Shown here in pieces: positions 47,000-57,031 of a stretch of DNA of 64,000 nt (the stretch's first letter is position 1; every line of letters starts with the position of its first letter). Both the position numbers and the translations under genes were made by a program. The notes under the pieces were generated by a model that was given only the letters and a program-made list of their open reading frames with translations, made no database searches and was not told where the DNA came from. This stretch comes from an uncultured Pseudomonadota bacterium (GTDB taxonomy: Bacteria; Pseudomonadota; Gammaproteobacteria; Burkholderiales; SG8-39), in the NCBI GenBank assembly GCA_903834835.1, contig CAILKO010000035.1, forward strand, positions 248,539-312,538. The letters are read 5' to 3'.

Positions 47000-47023
47000 A
47001 ATAGTAACATTTATGTTACTATT
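47000..47023. repeat. Dispersed intergenic palindrome, copy 3
   Basis: Perfect 11-bp arms AATAGTAACAT and ATGTTACTATT around TT. It lies between the stop of the isochorismatase-fold gene (40 bp away) and the start of the coiled-coil gene (98 bp away), both on the minus strand. Same GTAAC-N6-GTTAC core as the other copies. Confidence 0.8.
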
Positions 47024-47063
47024 TATCCGGAATCGGGCGGTTTTCGTCCTCACCCGCTTCGAT

Positions 47064-47729
47064 TCATGCCGCCGCGCACAGTGCGGCGAAGGGGGCCGTC
47101 CAGCCCACGATCGCCCCCTGGGCGCGGATCATCTCGATCGTCGCGCGCTTGAATTCCGGGAAGTAGCTCTCGGTCGCGTCCTCCACGAGCAGGCACTCGT
47201 AGCCGCGATCGTTCGCCTCGCGCATCGTGGTCTGCACGCAGACCTCGGTCGTCACGCCGGCGAAGAGGAGGTGGGTGATGCCCTTCAGGCGAAGGATGTC
47301 GCCGAGCGCCGTGGCGTAGAACGCACCCTTGCCGGGCTTCACGATTTCGATCTCGCCCGCAACGGGCGCGAGGCCGGGCACGAACGCGGCGCCCGCTTCG
47401 CCATCGATCAGGATGCGACCCATCGGACCCGCATCCCCGATACGCAGCCTCGGGTTGCCGCGCAGGCGCTTCGCAGGCGGACAGTCCGAGAGATCGGCGC
47501 GATGCGCCTCCCGCGTATGAACGACGAGCATGCCGCGTGCGCGGCACCACTCGAGCAGTGCATGCACGGTCGGCACGATCGCCCCGAGCAGCGCCACGTT
47601 GTTGCCGAGCGTCTCGCCGAAGCCGCCGGGCTCCACGAAATCGCGCTGCATGTCGATGCAGACGAGCGCGGTCCTTGACGGGTCGAATTCCCATGCGAAG
47701 GGCGCGGCCTCGATGCGGCTGACGGTCAT
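47064..47729 (-). CDS. Isochorismatase-fold cysteine hydrolase, candidate triuret hydrolase
   Basis: 221-residue cytoplasmic amidohydrolase of the isochorismatase superfamily. The catalytic triad Asp26 (CIDMQRDF), Lys131 (VKPGKGAF) and Cys164 ([10 protein letters not shown]) is intact. It is a paralogue of biuH (49345-50070), sharing [14 protein letters not shown], and ends the same operon, overlapping the ABC ATPase gene by 4 bp. Known: triuret hydrolase (TrtA) and biuret hydrolase (BiuH) are related members of this family and can be co-located. I infer that this is the triuret enzyme, releasing carboxybiuret and ammonia. An ureidoacrylate-type amidase is the main alternative. Confidence 0.7.
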   Translation of the reverse strand: MTVSRIEAAPFAWEFDPSRTALVCIDMQRDFVEPGGFGETLGNNVALLGAIVPTVHALLEWCRARGMLVVHTREAHRADLSDCPPAKRLRGNPRLRIGDAGPMGRILIDGEAGAAFVPGLAPVAGEIEIVKPGKGAFYATALGDILRLKGITHLLFAGVTTEVCVQTTMREANDRGYECLLVEDATESYFPEFKRATIEMIRAQGAIVGWTAPFAALCAAA

Positions 47730-49345
47730 GCGGGCTCCTCCTGGTGTTCGGCGCCGTGCCCGGCCATGCAGCGACCGATGACATCGATGTCCGCGCTGGC
47801 AGTGGCGGTCTCGTGCACGAGACGGCCTTCCGAGATCACGACGAGCCGGTCGGAGAGCTCGAGCAGTTCATCGAGGTCCTCGGACACGAGCAGCACCGCC
47901 GCACCGGCCGCGCGCGCCGCGAGGATGCGCGCATGGATCTCGGCCACTGCGGCAAAATCGAGACCGAATACCGGATTCGCGACGATCAGCACCGAGACCG
48001 GCCAGGACAGTTCGCGCGCGAGCACCGCGCGCTGCACGTTGCCGCCGGAGAGCGTGCCGATCGCGGCCCCCGGGCCGCGCGTCTTCACGCCGAATTCGCC
48101 GATCCAGCGCGCCGCCTGCGCAAGCATCGCGCCGCGCCGCAGCCAGAACCCGGAGGCGAGCGGGGCGAGATCGAAATTGCGGAAGGCCATGTTCTCGGCC
48201 ACGCTCATGCGCGGCACGCAGGCGTTGCGCAAGGGCTCCTCCGGCAGGCTGTAGACCCGGTGACGGCGCATCTCGGCGCGCGTCGCGCGATAGGGCGTGC
48301 CGTCGACGCGGATCTCGCCCGAGCGCGGCGCGCGCTGGCCGACCAGCGCCTGGACAAGCTCGCGCTGGCCGTTACCGGAGACCCCGGCTATCCCGAGTAT
48401 TTCCCCCGGACGCACCGCGAGCGACACGCGATTCACCGCAGGCTGGCCGATGTCGCTCTCCACGACGAGTTCGTTCAGCACCAGGCGCGGCGCGGCATCG
48501 GTCCCCTGAGCGCGCGGCAGTGACGCTTGCACCGCGTCGTCATCCTGCGAACGGCCCTGGGGCAGCTCGCGCTCGCCCACCATCATCCCCGCCATCTGCG
48601 CCGGCGTGAGCGCCGCAACGCGGCCCGATCCGGCGAGGCGTCCGCGGCGCAGCACCGACACCTCGTCCGCAAAACCTGTGACCTCGCGGAACTTGTGCGT
48701 AATCATGAGGACGGTCACCTGCCCGGCGCGCGCGAGCCCTTTCACCATGCCGAGGACTTCATCCGCCTCCGCCGGCGTGAGCACCGAGGTCGGCTCATCC
48801 AGGATCATGAAGCGTCGCTGCAGGTAGAGCTGCTTCAGGATCTCGACCTTCTGCTTCTCGCCCACCGCGAGCTGCGACACAGGTCGATCGAGCGGCACGC
48901 GGAAGGGCACCGTGTCCATGAAGGCCGCGAGCCGCGCGCGCTCCTTCGACCAGTCCAGCACGGCCGGCACGTCGCCGCGCGACATGACGAGGTTCTCGGC
49001 CACCGTCATGCTCGGCACCAGCGTGAAGTGCTGGTAGACCATGCCGATGCCGAGCGAGTGCGCATCATGCGGTGAGCGGATCGCCTGTTCGTGGCCGTCG
49101 ACCTGGATCTGGCCGCTATCGGGCGGATGAAAGCCTACGATGCACTTCACGAGGGTGCTTTTGCCGGCGCCGTTCTCGCCAAGCAGGGCGTGAAGGGAGC
49201 CCGGCGCGACGCGGATCGACACCTCCTCGAGCGCGGTGAATGCGCCGAAACGCTTCGTCATGCCCGTGATCTCGAGCCCCAGCGCATGATCCGGCAGCAC
49301 CGGCTGCGCCGGCTTCATGCGCATCATGATGCCTTCTTCGGCCAT
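47726..49345 (-). CDS. ABC transporter ATP-binding protein, BMP/nucleoside type (two ATPase domains)
   Basis: 539-residue cytoplasmic ATPase with two nucleotide-binding domains, as in BMP-family (nucleoside/simple-sugar type) importers. Domain 1 has Walker [10 protein letters not shown], the signature [14 protein letters not shown] and Walker [12 protein letters not shown]. Domain 2 has the usual weak P-loop ([10 protein letters not shown]), signature [15 protein letters not shown] and [12 protein letters not shown]. Its ATG shares a base with the biuH stop, and its stop overlaps the isochorismatase-fold gene. It works with the two permeases and BMP-type binding protein of this operon. Ligand inferred to be a ureido compound such as biuret or triuret. 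Confidence 0.92.
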   Translation of the reverse strand: MAEEGIMMRMKPAQPVLPDHALGLEITGMTKRFGAFTALEEVSIRVAPGSLHALLGENGAGKSTLVKCIVGFHPPDSGQIQVDGHEQAIRSPHDAHSLGIGMVYQHFTLVPSMTVAENLVMSRGDVPAVLDWSKERARLAAFMDTVPFRVPLDRPVSQLAVGEKQKVEILKQLYLQRRFMILDEPTSVLTPAEADEVLGMVKGLARAGQVTVLMITHKFREVTGFADEVSVLRRGRLAGSGRVAALTPAQMAGMMVGERELPQGRSQDDDAVQASLPRAQGTDAAPRLVLNELVVESDIGQPAVNRVSLAVRPGEILGIAGVSGNGQRELVQALVGQRAPRSGEIRVDGTPYRATRAEMRRHRVYSLPEEPLRNACVPRMSVAENMAFRNFDLAPLASGFWLRRGAMLAQAARWIGEFGVKTRGPGAAIGTLSGGNVQRAVLARELSWPVSVLIVANPVFGLDFAAVAEIHARILAARAAGAAVLLVSEDLDELLELSDRLVVISEGRLVHETATASADIDVIGRCMAGHGAEHQEEPA

Positions 49346-50070
49346 CAGGCGCGCTCCGCTTCGGGCATGTCGGAGAGCGTCGCGCCGAGCACGCCCGAAT
49401 CGGCCACCGCACCGAATACACCGCCCTGCATGGTGACCATCTTCAGCGCTGCGGCGTGGTTGCCCGCATCCGTTGCAGCGGTGCAGTCCGAGAGAATCAG
49501 GCACTCGAAGCCGCGGTCGTTCGCCTCCCGCATCGTCGTGTGCACGCACACGTCGGTCGTGATGCCTGTCAGCACCAGATTGCGAATCCCGCGCGTACGC
49601 AGGATGAGCTCCAGGTCGGTGGCGCAGAACGAGCCCTTGCCGGGCTTGTCGAGTACGACTTCGCCGGGAAGCGGGGCGAGCTCCGGGATGATCTCCCAGC
49701 CCGGCTCGCCGCGCACGAGAATGCGGCCGCAGGGGCCGGGGTCGCCGATACCGATGCCAGCTGCGCCGATGCGGCGCGAGCGCCAGCGCTTGTTGTCGGG
49801 CAGGTCAGAGAGATCCGGGCGATGACCTTCGCGCGTGTGGATGATCGGAAAGCCGCGCGCCCGCATGAGCCCGAGCAGGCGGCGCAGGGGCGCCACCGGT
49901 GCGCGCGTGAGCGAGATGTCGTAGCCCATCTTGTCGACATAACCGCCGGGCCCGCAGAAATCGGTCTGCATGTCGATCACCATGAGCGCCGTGTTGGCCG
50001 GGCGCAGGTCGCCGTCCCAGGGCCAGGGGTAGGGATCTGCGGCAAGGTAGCGAGCCGGGACACCGGTCAT
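49345..50070 (-). CDS. biuH: Biuret hydrolase (isochorismatase-fold)
   Basis: 241-residue cytoplasmic cysteine hydrolase converting biuret to allophanate and ammonia. The whole protein has the BiuH pattern: [10 protein letters not shown] at the N-terminus, [20 protein letters not shown] with Asp33, [34 protein letters not shown] with Lys142, and [18 protein letters not shown] with Cys175. It overlaps the permease gene by 4 bp and the ATPase gene by 1 bp, deep in operon B. The product allophanate is the substrate of AtzF from operon A. Confidence 0.9.
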   Translation of the reverse strand: MTGVPARYLAADPYPWPWDGDLRPANTALMVIDMQTDFCGPGGYVDKMGYDISLTRAPVAPLRRLLGLMRARGFPIIHTREGHRPDLSDLPDNKRWRSRRIGAAGIGIGDPGPCGRILVRGEPGWEIIPELAPLPGEVVLDKPGKGSFCATDLELILRTRGIRNLVLTGITTDVCVHTTMREANDRGFECLILSDCTAATDAGNHAAALKMVTMQGGVFGAVADSGVLGATLSDMPEAERA

Positions 50071-50987
50071 CGGACGATGCTCAGTTCGCCCGGCGCACCC
50101 GCGAGCGTGCGGGTCGGCGAGCAGGTGGCCAGCATGATCGCGAGGGTCAGCACGTAGGGCGCCGCGTTATAGAGGTAGTAGCCGGAGGTGATGCCCACGG
50201 ATTGCAGCGCCGGGCCGAGCGAGCCCGCGCCGCCGAACATCAGCGCGGCATAGAAGCAGTACACCGGGTTCCAGCGCGCGAAGATGACGAGCGCGACTGC
50301 CATGAGTCCCTGTCCGCTCGAGAGTCCCTCGGTCCAGCTGCCCGGGTAATAAAGCGACAGAAAGGAACCACCGACGCCCGCGAGCAAGCCGCCTGCCGCC
50401 GTGGCGAGCGTGCGCACGAGGTTCACGTTGTAGCCCATGGCACGCGCCGCATCGGAGCTGTCGCCGACCATGCGCAACACCAGGCCCCAGCGCGTGTTGC
50501 ACAACGCCCAGGCGAGCGCGAAGGCGAGCGCGATGCCGATCAGCAGCAGCGGACTCACCTGCAGCGCCGCCTGCACCTGCGGCAGCTCGCTCCAGCCGCC
50601 GAGCGAAAAGGCCGGAAGGTTGGGCGCCTTCGGCTGGATATAGGGTTTGCCGAGAAAGAACGCGAAGCCGGTGCCGAACAGCATGAGCCCGATGCCGACC
50701 GCGATGTCGTTCACGCGCGCGAGATTGCAGATGAGCCCGTGCAGCAGACCGAGCGCAAGGCCGGCAAATCCCGCGGCAAGCACGCCGAGCCAGGGATTGC
50801 CGCTTGCGAGCGAGACGGCATAACCCGCCATCGCGCCCATCACCATGATGCCTTCCAGCCCGAGGTTGATGCGCCCGCTCTTTTCAGTGATGCATTCGCC
50901 GAGGCTGACGAAGAGGAAGGGTGTACTGACGCGCAGCGCACCGCCGAGCACGCCCAGGGGCACGCCCCACCAGCCGAGGTCGGTCAT
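50067..50987 (-). CDS. ABC transporter permease, BMP/nucleoside type
   Basis: 306-residue inner-membrane permease with about eight hydrophobic segments (for example [40 protein letters not shown]). [20 protein letters not shown] and the cytoplasmic-loop motif [15 protein letters not shown] are typical of the second permease of these importers. ATG 50987 gives the normal N-terminus; an upstream extension is cysteine-rich and unlikely. It pairs with the permease at 51001-52074. Confidence 0.93.
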   Translation of the reverse strand: MTDLGWWGVPLGVLGGALRVSTPFLFVSLGECITEKSGRINLGLEGIMVMGAMAGYAVSLASGNPWLGVLAAGFAGLALGLLHGLICNLARVNDIAVGIGLMLFGTGFAFFLGKPYIQPKAPNLPAFSLGGWSELPQVQAALQVSPLLLIGIALAFALAWALCNTRWGLVLRMVGDSSDAARAMGYNVNLVRTLATAAGGLLAGVGGSFLSLYYPGSWTEGLSSGQGLMAVALVIFARWNPVYCFYAALMFGGAGSLGPALQSVGITSGYYLYNAAPYVLTLAIMLATCSPTRTLAGAPGELSIVR

Positions 50988-51000
50988 CGCCCGTTCCCGT

Positions 51001-52074
51001 TCATGCGCCCGCCTCCGCGCCGCGGAACAGGCGCATCCGTCCGTACAGCGTTTCACTCGCGAGGATCAGCAGGAAGGCCATGCCCTGCAATACAAGCACG
51101 GTCGCATCGGGCAGATCCAGACGCCGCTGCAGCATGCCGCCGGAGGCCGAGATGCCGCCTAGCAGCACCGCCACCGGCACGATGGCGAGCGGATTCTGGC
51201 GCGCGATGAACGCGACGAGGATGCCGGCGTAGCCGTAGCCGGCCATCAGCGAGGCATTGGCACTGCCGTGCACCGCCGCGACTTCCACCATGCCGGCGAG
51301 GCCCGAGGCCGCGCCACCGAAGAAACAGGCGCCGAGCACGAGTGCGCCGACGGGTAGCCCCGCGAGCCGCGCAGCGCGCGCATTGCCGCCGACCACACGC
51401 AAGGCGAAGCCCCAGGTCGTGTGCCGCACCAGCAGATAGGCGAGCACGCAGGCGGCGACGCCGAATATGAGACCCCAGTGCACATCCATGCCCGGGATGC
51501 TTCCGATCATGTTGGCCGTGCCGATCGGATCGGTGGAGGGCTTGTTCAGACTCGCCGGGTCGCGCAACGGCCCCTCGACGAGATGGTTGAACAGGGCCGC
51601 CGCGATATAGGTCAGCAGCAGGCTGGAGATGGTTTCATTCACGCCGCGGTATTGGCGCAGCGCCCCCGCCAGCAGTATCCACAGGCCGCCCGCGAGCATG
51701 CCGGCGCCGGCCATGGCGAGCTTCACGCCCGCCGGCGAGGCCTCACCGAGCAGATGCCCGGTGACCGCCGCAGCGAGGCCGCCCAGCGCGAGCGCGCCCT
51801 CGCTGCCGATCACCATCAGACCGGCCTGCGCGGGAATCGCCACGCAGAGCGCGGTAAGGATGAGCGGGGCTGCGCGCGAGAGCGTGTTCTGCCACGAAAA
51901 TGCGCTCGCGAAGCCGCCCTGCCAGATGAGTCCGTAGACGGCGAGCGGATCCTGCCCGAGCATGGCGATGAAAAGGCCGAACAGCAGCATCGCCGCGACG
52001 AGCGCTCCGACCGGAATCAGCAGCGCCTCGGCGGCTGGCCCGAGCGGACCCCGGCCTGTGGACGGCCCGTTCAT
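51001..52074 (-). CDS. ABC transporter permease, BMP/nucleoside type
   Basis: 357-residue inner-membrane permease with nine to ten hydrophobic helices. SRAAPLILTALCVAIPAQAGL and MVIGSEGALALGGLAAA, and VVGGNARAARLAGLPV, are family features. It starts 3 bp after the binding-protein stop and is followed by the second permease. Together they form the channel for the ligand delivered by the BMP-type binding protein. Confidence 0.93.
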   Translation of the reverse strand: MNGPSTGRGPLGPAAEALLIPVGALVAAMLLFGLFIAMLGQDPLAVYGLIWQGGFASAFSWQNTLSRAAPLILTALCVAIPAQAGLMVIGSEGALALGGLAAAVTGHLLGEASPAGVKLAMAGAGMLAGGLWILLAGALRQYRGVNETISSLLLTYIAAALFNHLVEGPLRDPASLNKPSTDPIGTANMIGSIPGMDVHWGLIFGVAACVLAYLLVRHTTWGFALRVVGGNARAARLAGLPVGALVLGACFFGGAASGLAGMVEVAAVHGSANASLMAGYGYAGILVAFIARQNPLAIVPVAVLLGGISASGGMLQRRLDLPDATVLVLQGMAFLLILASETLYGRMRLFRGAEAGA

Positions 52075-52077
52075 CGG

Positions 52078-53190
52078 CTAGACCTTGCCGACCACGCCCT
52101 CGACGAGATAGTTCATCTGCTCGAGCACCGGATCGGTCTGTTTCAGCGCGGCGCCGGCCGCGATGACCTCCTTGCCGGTGTTGTCCTTCAGCGGCCCCTT
52201 GAAGATCACGTAGTCGCCCTTCAGCATCGCGGCCTTGGTCGCATCCGCCTTCTTCTTCGCCGCATCGGGGACGGCCTTGCCATAGGCCGACATCTTCACA
52301 AAGCCTTCCTTCAACCCGCCGCGCACGAAATTCTTGAACGGCGCGCCCGAGAGCGCGTCCTTCACATGCTGCTGGTACACCGTGAGCCAGTTCCACTCCG
52401 CGCCGGTGAGATAGCCCTTGGGCGCGAGCGCCGCCTGGTTGGCGTGATAGCCGCAGGAATAGATGCCGCGCTTTTCCGCAGTCTCCACCACGACCTTCGG
52501 ACTGTCCACGTGGCAGGTGATCACGTCCACGCCCTGATCGACCATGCTGTTCACCGCCTCGGCTTCCTTCACCGGCAGCGACCAGTCCCCGGTCACGATG
52601 AGCTGGCAGGTGATCTTCGGGTCCACGCTGCGCGCACCCATGAGGAAGGCATTGCAGTTGCGCAGCACCTGCGGTATAGGCTTCGCGGCAATGAAGCCGA
52701 TCTTCTTCGATTTGCTCACGTGCGCCGCGACGATGCCGTTCAGGTACTGGCATTCGTCGATGTAGCCGAAGTAGCTGCCGGTGTTCTTGGGGTGCTTGCC
52801 CTCGGTCCACATGCCGCCGCAATGCGCGAAGCGCACCTTCGGATATTTCTCCGCCATCTTCAGCATGTGCGGGTCGAAATAGCCGAAGGAGGTCGGGAAC
52901 AGCAGCGTCGCGCCGTCCTGCTCGATCATCGAGGCCATGGTCTTCTGCACGTCGGTCGTCTCGGGCACCTTCTCCTGCTCGACCACCTTGATGCCCGGCA
53001 GCTTCTTGAGCGCGGCGGCGGCCTGGGCCTGAGCCTGGTTGTAGCCGTAGTCGTCGCGCGGTCCGACATAGATCACCCCCACCGTGAGCTTGGTCTGGGC
53101 CCAGGCCCAGCCCGGGATGAGGGACAGCGCGGATGCCCCGGAGATGACGCGCAGCGCGTCGCGGCGTGTGTAACTGCGTTTCGATGCCAT
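52078..53190 (-). CDS. BMP-family ABC transporter substrate-binding protein
   Basis: 370-residue periplasmic binding protein of the basic membrane protein (BmpA/PnrA-like) family. The N-terminus has a twin-arginine motif (YTRRDALRVISG), so Tat export is possible. KLTVGVIYVGPRDDYGYNQAQ and FDPHMLKMAEKYPKVRFAHC are typical of the fold, and ADCIT-like NSMVDQGVDVITCHVDSPKV follows. ATG 53190 has GGGAGCTCAC upstream. Family members bind nucleosides or purines; here operon context suggests biuret, triuret or a related compound. Confidence 0.92.
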   Translation of the reverse strand: MASKRSYTRRDALRVISGASALSLIPGWAWAQTKLTVGVIYVGPRDDYGYNQAQAQAAAALKKLPGIKVVEQEKVPETTDVQKTMASMIEQDGATLLFPTSFGYFDPHMLKMAEKYPKVRFAHCGGMWTEGKHPKNTGSYFGYIDECQYLNGIVAAHVSKSKKIGFIAAKPIPQVLRNCNAFLMGARSVDPKITCQLIVTGDWSLPVKEAEAVNSMVDQGVDVITCHVDSPKVVVETAEKRGIYSCGYHANQAALAPKGYLTGAEWNWLTVYQQHVKDALSGAPFKNFVRGGLKEGFVKMSAYGKAVPDAAKKKADATKAAMLKGDYVIFKGPLKDNTGKEVIAAGAALKQTDPVLEQMNYLVEGVVGKV

Positions 53191-53234
53191 GTGAGCTCCC
53201 TGTTGTGTTGGACCGGATGGGCTGTAGCGGCGGG

Positions 53235-54098
53235 CTAGAAGTGGTACTCGGCCCGCAGCATCGGCGTCTTCGCGAACGAACCGGCGTTGCCGGGCAGGCT
53301 CGCGTCGTTGCCGAACTTGTTCTTCCAGTACTGATAGGCCACCCCGAGTTTCAGGGTGCCCTTCGGCCCGCCGAACATGGGACCGGCGTCGTACATGAGC
53401 TTGGCCGTGACGTTGGTCTCGGCCTTGGTCTGCCCGCCGAACTCGTCCTTGCCCTTGGAGCCGATGAACATTGCGAGACCTTCGAACGAGAGTCCGGAGC
53501 CGCCGATCGGCAGACCCCATATGGCCTCGAACATCGGGTGGACCTTGTAGCTGTAGCGCGAGACACCCGTGGGCGCATTGCTTTCCTTCAACAGCAGCAC
53601 GCTCAGGTTCAGCATCCCGGGCACGTCCATCATGAAGGTCGGCCCGAACACGAACATGCGCTTCTTCGAGGCGTAGCCGTCGTTCTTGGTGTTGAAGTCG
53701 AAGCCGAAGGTTCCGCCCACGCCCTTCACCGCGCCGAACTTGTAGGCCTGGCCGGTCACCTTGCTGAAGTCCACCGTGTTGCGGTACACGGCATAGACCT
53801 CCTGCGCGCCCTCGGCGCCGCCGGCTGCCAGGTCATTCTTGTCCGACAGAAGCAGATCGGCCGCCACGACCTGGGTGCCGTACTTGTAGCCGCCCACATG
53901 GGTGAAGCCGAAGATGTTCTTGCCGATGTCGGTGCGGCCGAACGGCTCCGCGAAGCGGCTGCCGGTGCTCCAGCTGATCGAGGTGTCGCTCCATTCCTCG
54001 GCGGCGGCCGGGGCGGTCGCGGCGATCATGGCTGCGCCGACCAGCACGGCGCGCACGGTGGAGCGGTTCGCAGAGTTGTGTGTTCTTGAAATCGGCAT
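53235..54098 (-). CDS. Tsx-like outer-membrane channel protein
   Basis: 287-residue protein with a signal peptide (RAVLVGAAMIAATAPAAA) and a beta-barrel profile ending in aromatic residues (MLRAEYHF). It resembles nucleoside-specific channel (Tsx/OmpK-like) proteins of this length (SRFAEPFGRTDIGKNIFGF, then alternating hydrophobic strands). It is the first gene of operon B; ATG 54098 has GGGGAA upstream, and a TTG at 54137 is an unlikely alternative. A sigma-54 promoter lies 67 bp before the ATG. Role inferred: passage of the ureido substrate through the outer membrane. Confidence 0.78.
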   Translation of the reverse strand: MPISRTHNSANRSTVRAVLVGAAMIAATAPAAAEEWSDTSISWSTGSRFAEPFGRTDIGKNIFGFTHVGGYKYGTQVVAADLLLSDKNDLAAGGAEGAQEVYAVYRNTVDFSKVTGQAYKFGAVKGVGGTFGFDFNTKNDGYASKKRMFVFGPTFMMDVPGMLNLSVLLLKESNAPTGVSRYSYKVHPMFEAIWGLPIGGSGLSFEGLAMFIGSKGKDEFGGQTKAETNVTAKLMYDAGPMFGGPKGTLKLGVAYQYWKNKFGNDASLPGNAGSFAKTPMLRAEYHF

Positions 54099-54164
54099 TC
54101 TCAGGTTCCCCAGTAAGGTTCGAGTCGCGCCCGGCAACTCTCTCCCTCCCCGGGTGATACCTAC

Positions 54165-54179
54165 GCATAGAACGTGCCA
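54165..54179 (-). promoter_or_regulatory. Sigma-54-type promoter (-24/-12) for operon B
   Basis: Minus-strand TGGCACGTTCTATGC, matching TGGCACG-N4-TTGC at all but one position with exact GG-GC spacing. Predicted start is about 55 nt before the Tsx-like ATG. A perfect NtrC half-site GGTGCA (54331-54336) lies about 150 bp upstream. Confidence 0.75.
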
Positions 54180-54257
54180 AACCCGGCGCCCGCTGCACGG
54201 CAGTTTCCGGAGCGGACCGGATCGAGAGTATTCCCCCTGCGCCCGCGATCCTTGTTC

Positions 54258-54283
54258 TTCTAGTAGACCATCTGGTATACAAG
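54258..54283 (-). promoter_or_regulatory. Tandem GntR-type operator, operon B
   Basis: Minus strand: two TNGTNTACNA units, TTGTATACCA and TGGTCTACTA, separated by GA. The 26-bp site matches the one upstream of atzF at 19 of 26 bases in the same orientation. It lies 79 bp upstream of the -24 element and 77 bp from the gntR stop. The likely ligand-responsive regulator is GntR at 54360-55079. Confidence 0.65.
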
Positions 54284-54359
54284 TTAGTACACAGGGAATG
54301 CCCCGTCCCCGCGCACGCGCGTCCCCAAACGGTGCACGGATTTCGCCGGGTTGCGGCGG

Positions 54360-55079
54360 CTAGCGGGTGCCGCGCGGGCGCGAGCGCGCTTCGAACAGCG
54401 TGCTGAGGGTGATCTTGCGCACCTCGATCTTGCTCTGCTCGATATGGGCGCGCAGCAGCATCGCGGCCTGGTCCGCCTTGTAGTGCATCACCGCGCGCAG
54501 GATCTTGGCGTGTTCGAAGTAGGTCGCAGAGATGCGGTCGGAACGGGTGAAGTCCAGGCGGCGCACCACGCGGATCCGCTCGGTGACATCGGCATGCACG
54601 CGCGAGATTTCCGCATTGCCCGCAGCGCGCACCAGCGAGGCGTGGAACTCCTCGTCCAGCGCCCCGACCTCGCGCGGATTCTCCAGCCGGCCGGAGACCG
54701 GCACCAGCCATGTCGCCCGCAGCCGGTCGAGCTCGGCATCGCTACCCCGGCTGCGTGCGCAGAGCCGCGCAACGCTCGCGAGCTCGAGCGTGATGCGCAG
54801 GTCGTACAGATCGTCCAGTTTGGCGAAATCGAGCGGCCGGACGTACCAGCCGGATTTCGCCGCCACATCGAGAAAGCCCTCGTCGCGCAGCCGGAAGAGT
54901 GCCTGACGTACCGGCGTGCGACTCACGCCGAAGCGCAGTCCGATCTCTGCCTCCGACAGGCGGTCGCCCGGCACGACGCGGAAATCGTTCATCTCGGCCT
55001 TCAGCCGCTGGTAGATGCGATCGGCGAGATTCGAGCGTGCGCCCGGAGCGCCACGCGTGGTCGTGCGTGCTGTCACCAT
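54360..55079 (-). CDS. GntR/FadR-subfamily transcriptional regulator
   Basis: 239-residue regulator. The N-terminal winged helix-turn-helix (residues about 15-85) reads LADRIYQRLKAEMNDFRVVP, then LSEAEIGLRFGVSRTPVRQA. The C-terminal FCD ligand domain (90-225) has LDEEFHASLVRAAGN and EHAKILRAV, with the metal-binding histidines. It is the last gene of operon A, 57 bp after atzH, so it is likely autoregulated. Two matching tandem GntR-like operators in the two promoter regions suggest that it controls operons A and B, with a ureido compound as inducer. Confidence 0.9.
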   Translation of the reverse strand: MVTARTTTRGAPGARSNLADRIYQRLKAEMNDFRVVPGDRLSEAEIGLRFGVSRTPVRQALFRLRDEGFLDVAAKSGWYVRPLDFAKLDDLYDLRITLELASVARLCARSRGSDAELDRLRATWLVPVSGRLENPREVGALDEEFHASLVRAAGNAEISRVHADVTERIRVVRRLDFTRSDRISATYFEHAKILRAVMHYKADQAAMLLRAHIEQSKIEVRKITLSTLFEARSRPRGTR

Positions 55080-55136
55080 GGGTTCATTGTATGCAGGACG
55101 GGGTGCGAGACCGTCGCCGTGTCTCCGTCCGTCGCA

Positions 55137-55517
55137 TCAGCCACCCGCGATCAGGCTGACGTGCGCGGCGACCACGCGCCAACCCTCGGGAAAGCGCACC
55201 CAGGTCTGGCTCTGACGACCGGTGAGCGGGTTGCCCGAGCGGTGGAACTCAGTCATCGCGGTCGCAAAGTCGGTGCCATAGGTGGTGATCACGATGCGGC
55301 GCAGCGCGCGCGCAAGGCCGGCGGGCGAGCGCGCGGCCCGGAATGCGCGTATCGCCTCGATACCGACGAGATTCTCGCCCGTGCCATAGCGCACCGTGAA
55401 TTCGGAGGTCCAGAACAGCTCGTCGAGCACTTCGACGCGGTTGTTCACCAGCGCATCCTCATAGCGCTCGAATACCGCGCTCATCTCCGCAAGCACTTCG
55501 GGGCGGTTGATCTCCAT
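55137..55517 (-). CDS. atzH: AtzH-like protein (SnoaL-like fold)
   Basis: 126-residue small cytoplasmic protein of the DUF3225/AtzH-like group with the NTF2/SnoaL fold ([26 protein letters not shown], split here as [13 protein letters not shown] and VLDELFW; then [20 protein letters not shown]). AtzH is reported to decarboxylate and hydrolyse 1,3-dicarboxyurea to allophanate, joining AtzEG to AtzF. It lies between atzE and gntR, the classic neighbourhood. HpxZ of purine-degradation clusters is the same family and an alternative name. Confidence 0.85.
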   Translation of the reverse strand: MEINRPEVLAEMSAVFERYEDALVNNRVEVLDELFWTSEFTVRYGTGENLVGIEAIRAFRAARSPAGLARALRRIVITTYGTDFATAMTEFHRSGNPLTGRQSQTWVRFPEGWRVVAAHVSLIAGG

Positions 55518-55573
55518 GTTCGGTACGACAGGCTCCTCGGACAGGGTTGACGGCAGGCGACGCGCGGCCCGTC

Positions 55574-57031
55574 TCAGAGACGCGCGAGCGGCGCGCTCGC
55601 CACGCCGCCTGCTTCCAGCACCGCGGCCACGCGCATGACGAGATCCTCGCGCCAGGGGGCGGCGATGACTTGCACGCCGACGGGCAGCGCGGCTCCGGAT
55701 TCGTCCGGTTCGGGCCAGACCGGCACTGCGCAGACCGGCAGGCCGATGCAGGAAATCGGCTGCGTCAGCAGACCGGTGTTCGGCCGGGTCGGCAGACGCG
55801 CGCCGTTGATCTCCATGGTTTCGCTGCCGATCGGCGTCGCAGGATGCGGCGTGGCGGGCGCGATCAGCACATCCACGCCCTCGAGTACCTGCGCCACCTC
55901 GCGTGCGAAGCGCAGCCTCGCGCGCTGCGCCTGGTTCACCCAGGCTGCCGGCAACAGCGCGCCGGCGATGAAGCGATCGCGCGACAGCGGTTCGAAGTCC
56001 GCAGCCCGCGCACGCAGGTCCGGCAGGTGCAGTGCGCCGCCCTCCGAATTCCCGATCAGGAAGGCGGCGGCCCGCGCGCGGACAGCGCCCTGCAGCGTGA
56101 GGCGGCGCTCCGTGCCGAGCGCGCGCGCCACGCGCGACACCGCGGCGCGCGCCTGCGGACCGGCGTTGTCGGAAAACCAGCCGTCCAGCACCGCGATCCG
56201 CAGGCCTCGAACCCCGCCCGAGAGCTGGGGCATCAGCGGTTCCGCAGGCCGGCTTGCGCAGGCGGCATCGTGCGGGTCATGGCCCTGCATGGCGTCATAG
56301 GCGAGCGCGAGGTCGGTGACGCTGCGCGCCAGCGGACCGAGTACATCCAGGCTGTGGACGAATGGGTAGGACCCGGTGCGCGGCAGTCGGCCGTAGGTCG
56401 GCTTGAGCCCGAATACGCCGCAAAGCGAGGCCGGCACGCGGATGGAACCGTTGGTGTCGGAGCCGAGCGTGAGCGGCACCTGGCCGGCGGCGAGCGCGGC
56501 GCCGGACCCGCCCGAGGATCCGCCCGCAATACGCGTCGTGTCGTGCGGGTTGCGCACCGGCCCATAGTGCGTGTTCTCCGTCGTGAAGCCGTAGGCGTAC
56601 TCATCCATGTTGAGCGCGCCCACGAGCACCGCGCCTGCGGCTTCGAGCCGCTGCACCAGCAACGCGTCGGCGCGCGCGGGCGCATTCGAGAGTCCGATGA
56701 TCGAGCCGGCGCGGGTCGGTATGCCCGCGATGTCGAACAGGTTCTTCACAGCGAAGGGCACGCCGAGCAGGGGCAAAGCACGCAAGGCCGTCGCCGCTTC
56801 GCCTTCTGCACCAAGCGCCGCATCCAGGCTGCGCGCCCGCGCCATCGCGCGCTCCGCAAGCACGTCGGTGAATGCGTTGACGGTGCTGTCGGTGCCCGCG
56901 ATGCGCGCGAGGCTTGCGCCGACGATTTCGCCAACACGGGCCTCACCTTCGCGCACCGCGCGCGCCACGCCCGAGGCGCTCGCGCCGTGCCAGTCGCGCC
57001 CGCTTTTTGCTCCGCCTGCGATGGCGTTCAT
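55574..57031 (-). CDS. atzE: 1-Carboxybiuret hydrolase subunit AtzE (amidase-signature)
   Basis: 485-residue amidase-signature hydrolase, catalytic subunit of the AtzE-AtzG complex. The Ser-cisSer-Lys triad is Lys96 ([14 protein letters not shown]), Ser172 (GGSSGGSG) and Ser196 (TNGSIRVPA). TEDTHYG-like [19 protein letters not shown] is typical of AtzE. ATG 57031 overlaps the atzG stop by 4 bp (ATGA), so subunits are made together. It removes ammonia from carboxybiuret to give 1,3-dicarboxyurea. HpxY is the related enzyme of purine clusters. Confidence 0.9.
   Translation of the reverse strand: MNAIAGGAKSGRDWHGASASGVARAVREGEARVGEIVGASLARIAGTDSTVNAFTDVLAERAMARARSLDAALGAEGEAATALRALPLLGVPFAVKNLFDIAGIPTRAGSIIGLSNAPARADALLVQRLEAAGAVLVGALNMDEYAYGFTTENTHYGPVRNPHDTTRIAGGSSGGSGAALAAGQVPLTLGSDTNGSIRVPASLCGVFGLKPTYGRLPRTGSYPFVHSLDVLGPLARSVTDLALAYDAMQGHDPHDAACASRPAEPLMPQLSGGVRGLRIAVLDGWFSDNAGPQARAAVSRVARALGTERRLTLQGAVRARAAAFLIGNSEGGALHLPDLRARAADFEPLSRDRFIAGALLPAAWVNQAQRARLRFAREVAQVLEGVDVLIAPATPHPATPIGSETMEINGARLPTRPNTGLLTQPISCIGLPVCAVPVWPEPDESGAALPVGVQVIAAPWREDLVMRVAAVLEAGGVASAPLARL

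Noticed and set aside
47064..47729. Naming the gene rutB (ureidoacrylate amidohydrolase)
   Set aside because: No other rut genes are nearby, and operon context with biuH and AtzEFGH favours a triuret or related substrate; kept as an alternative only.
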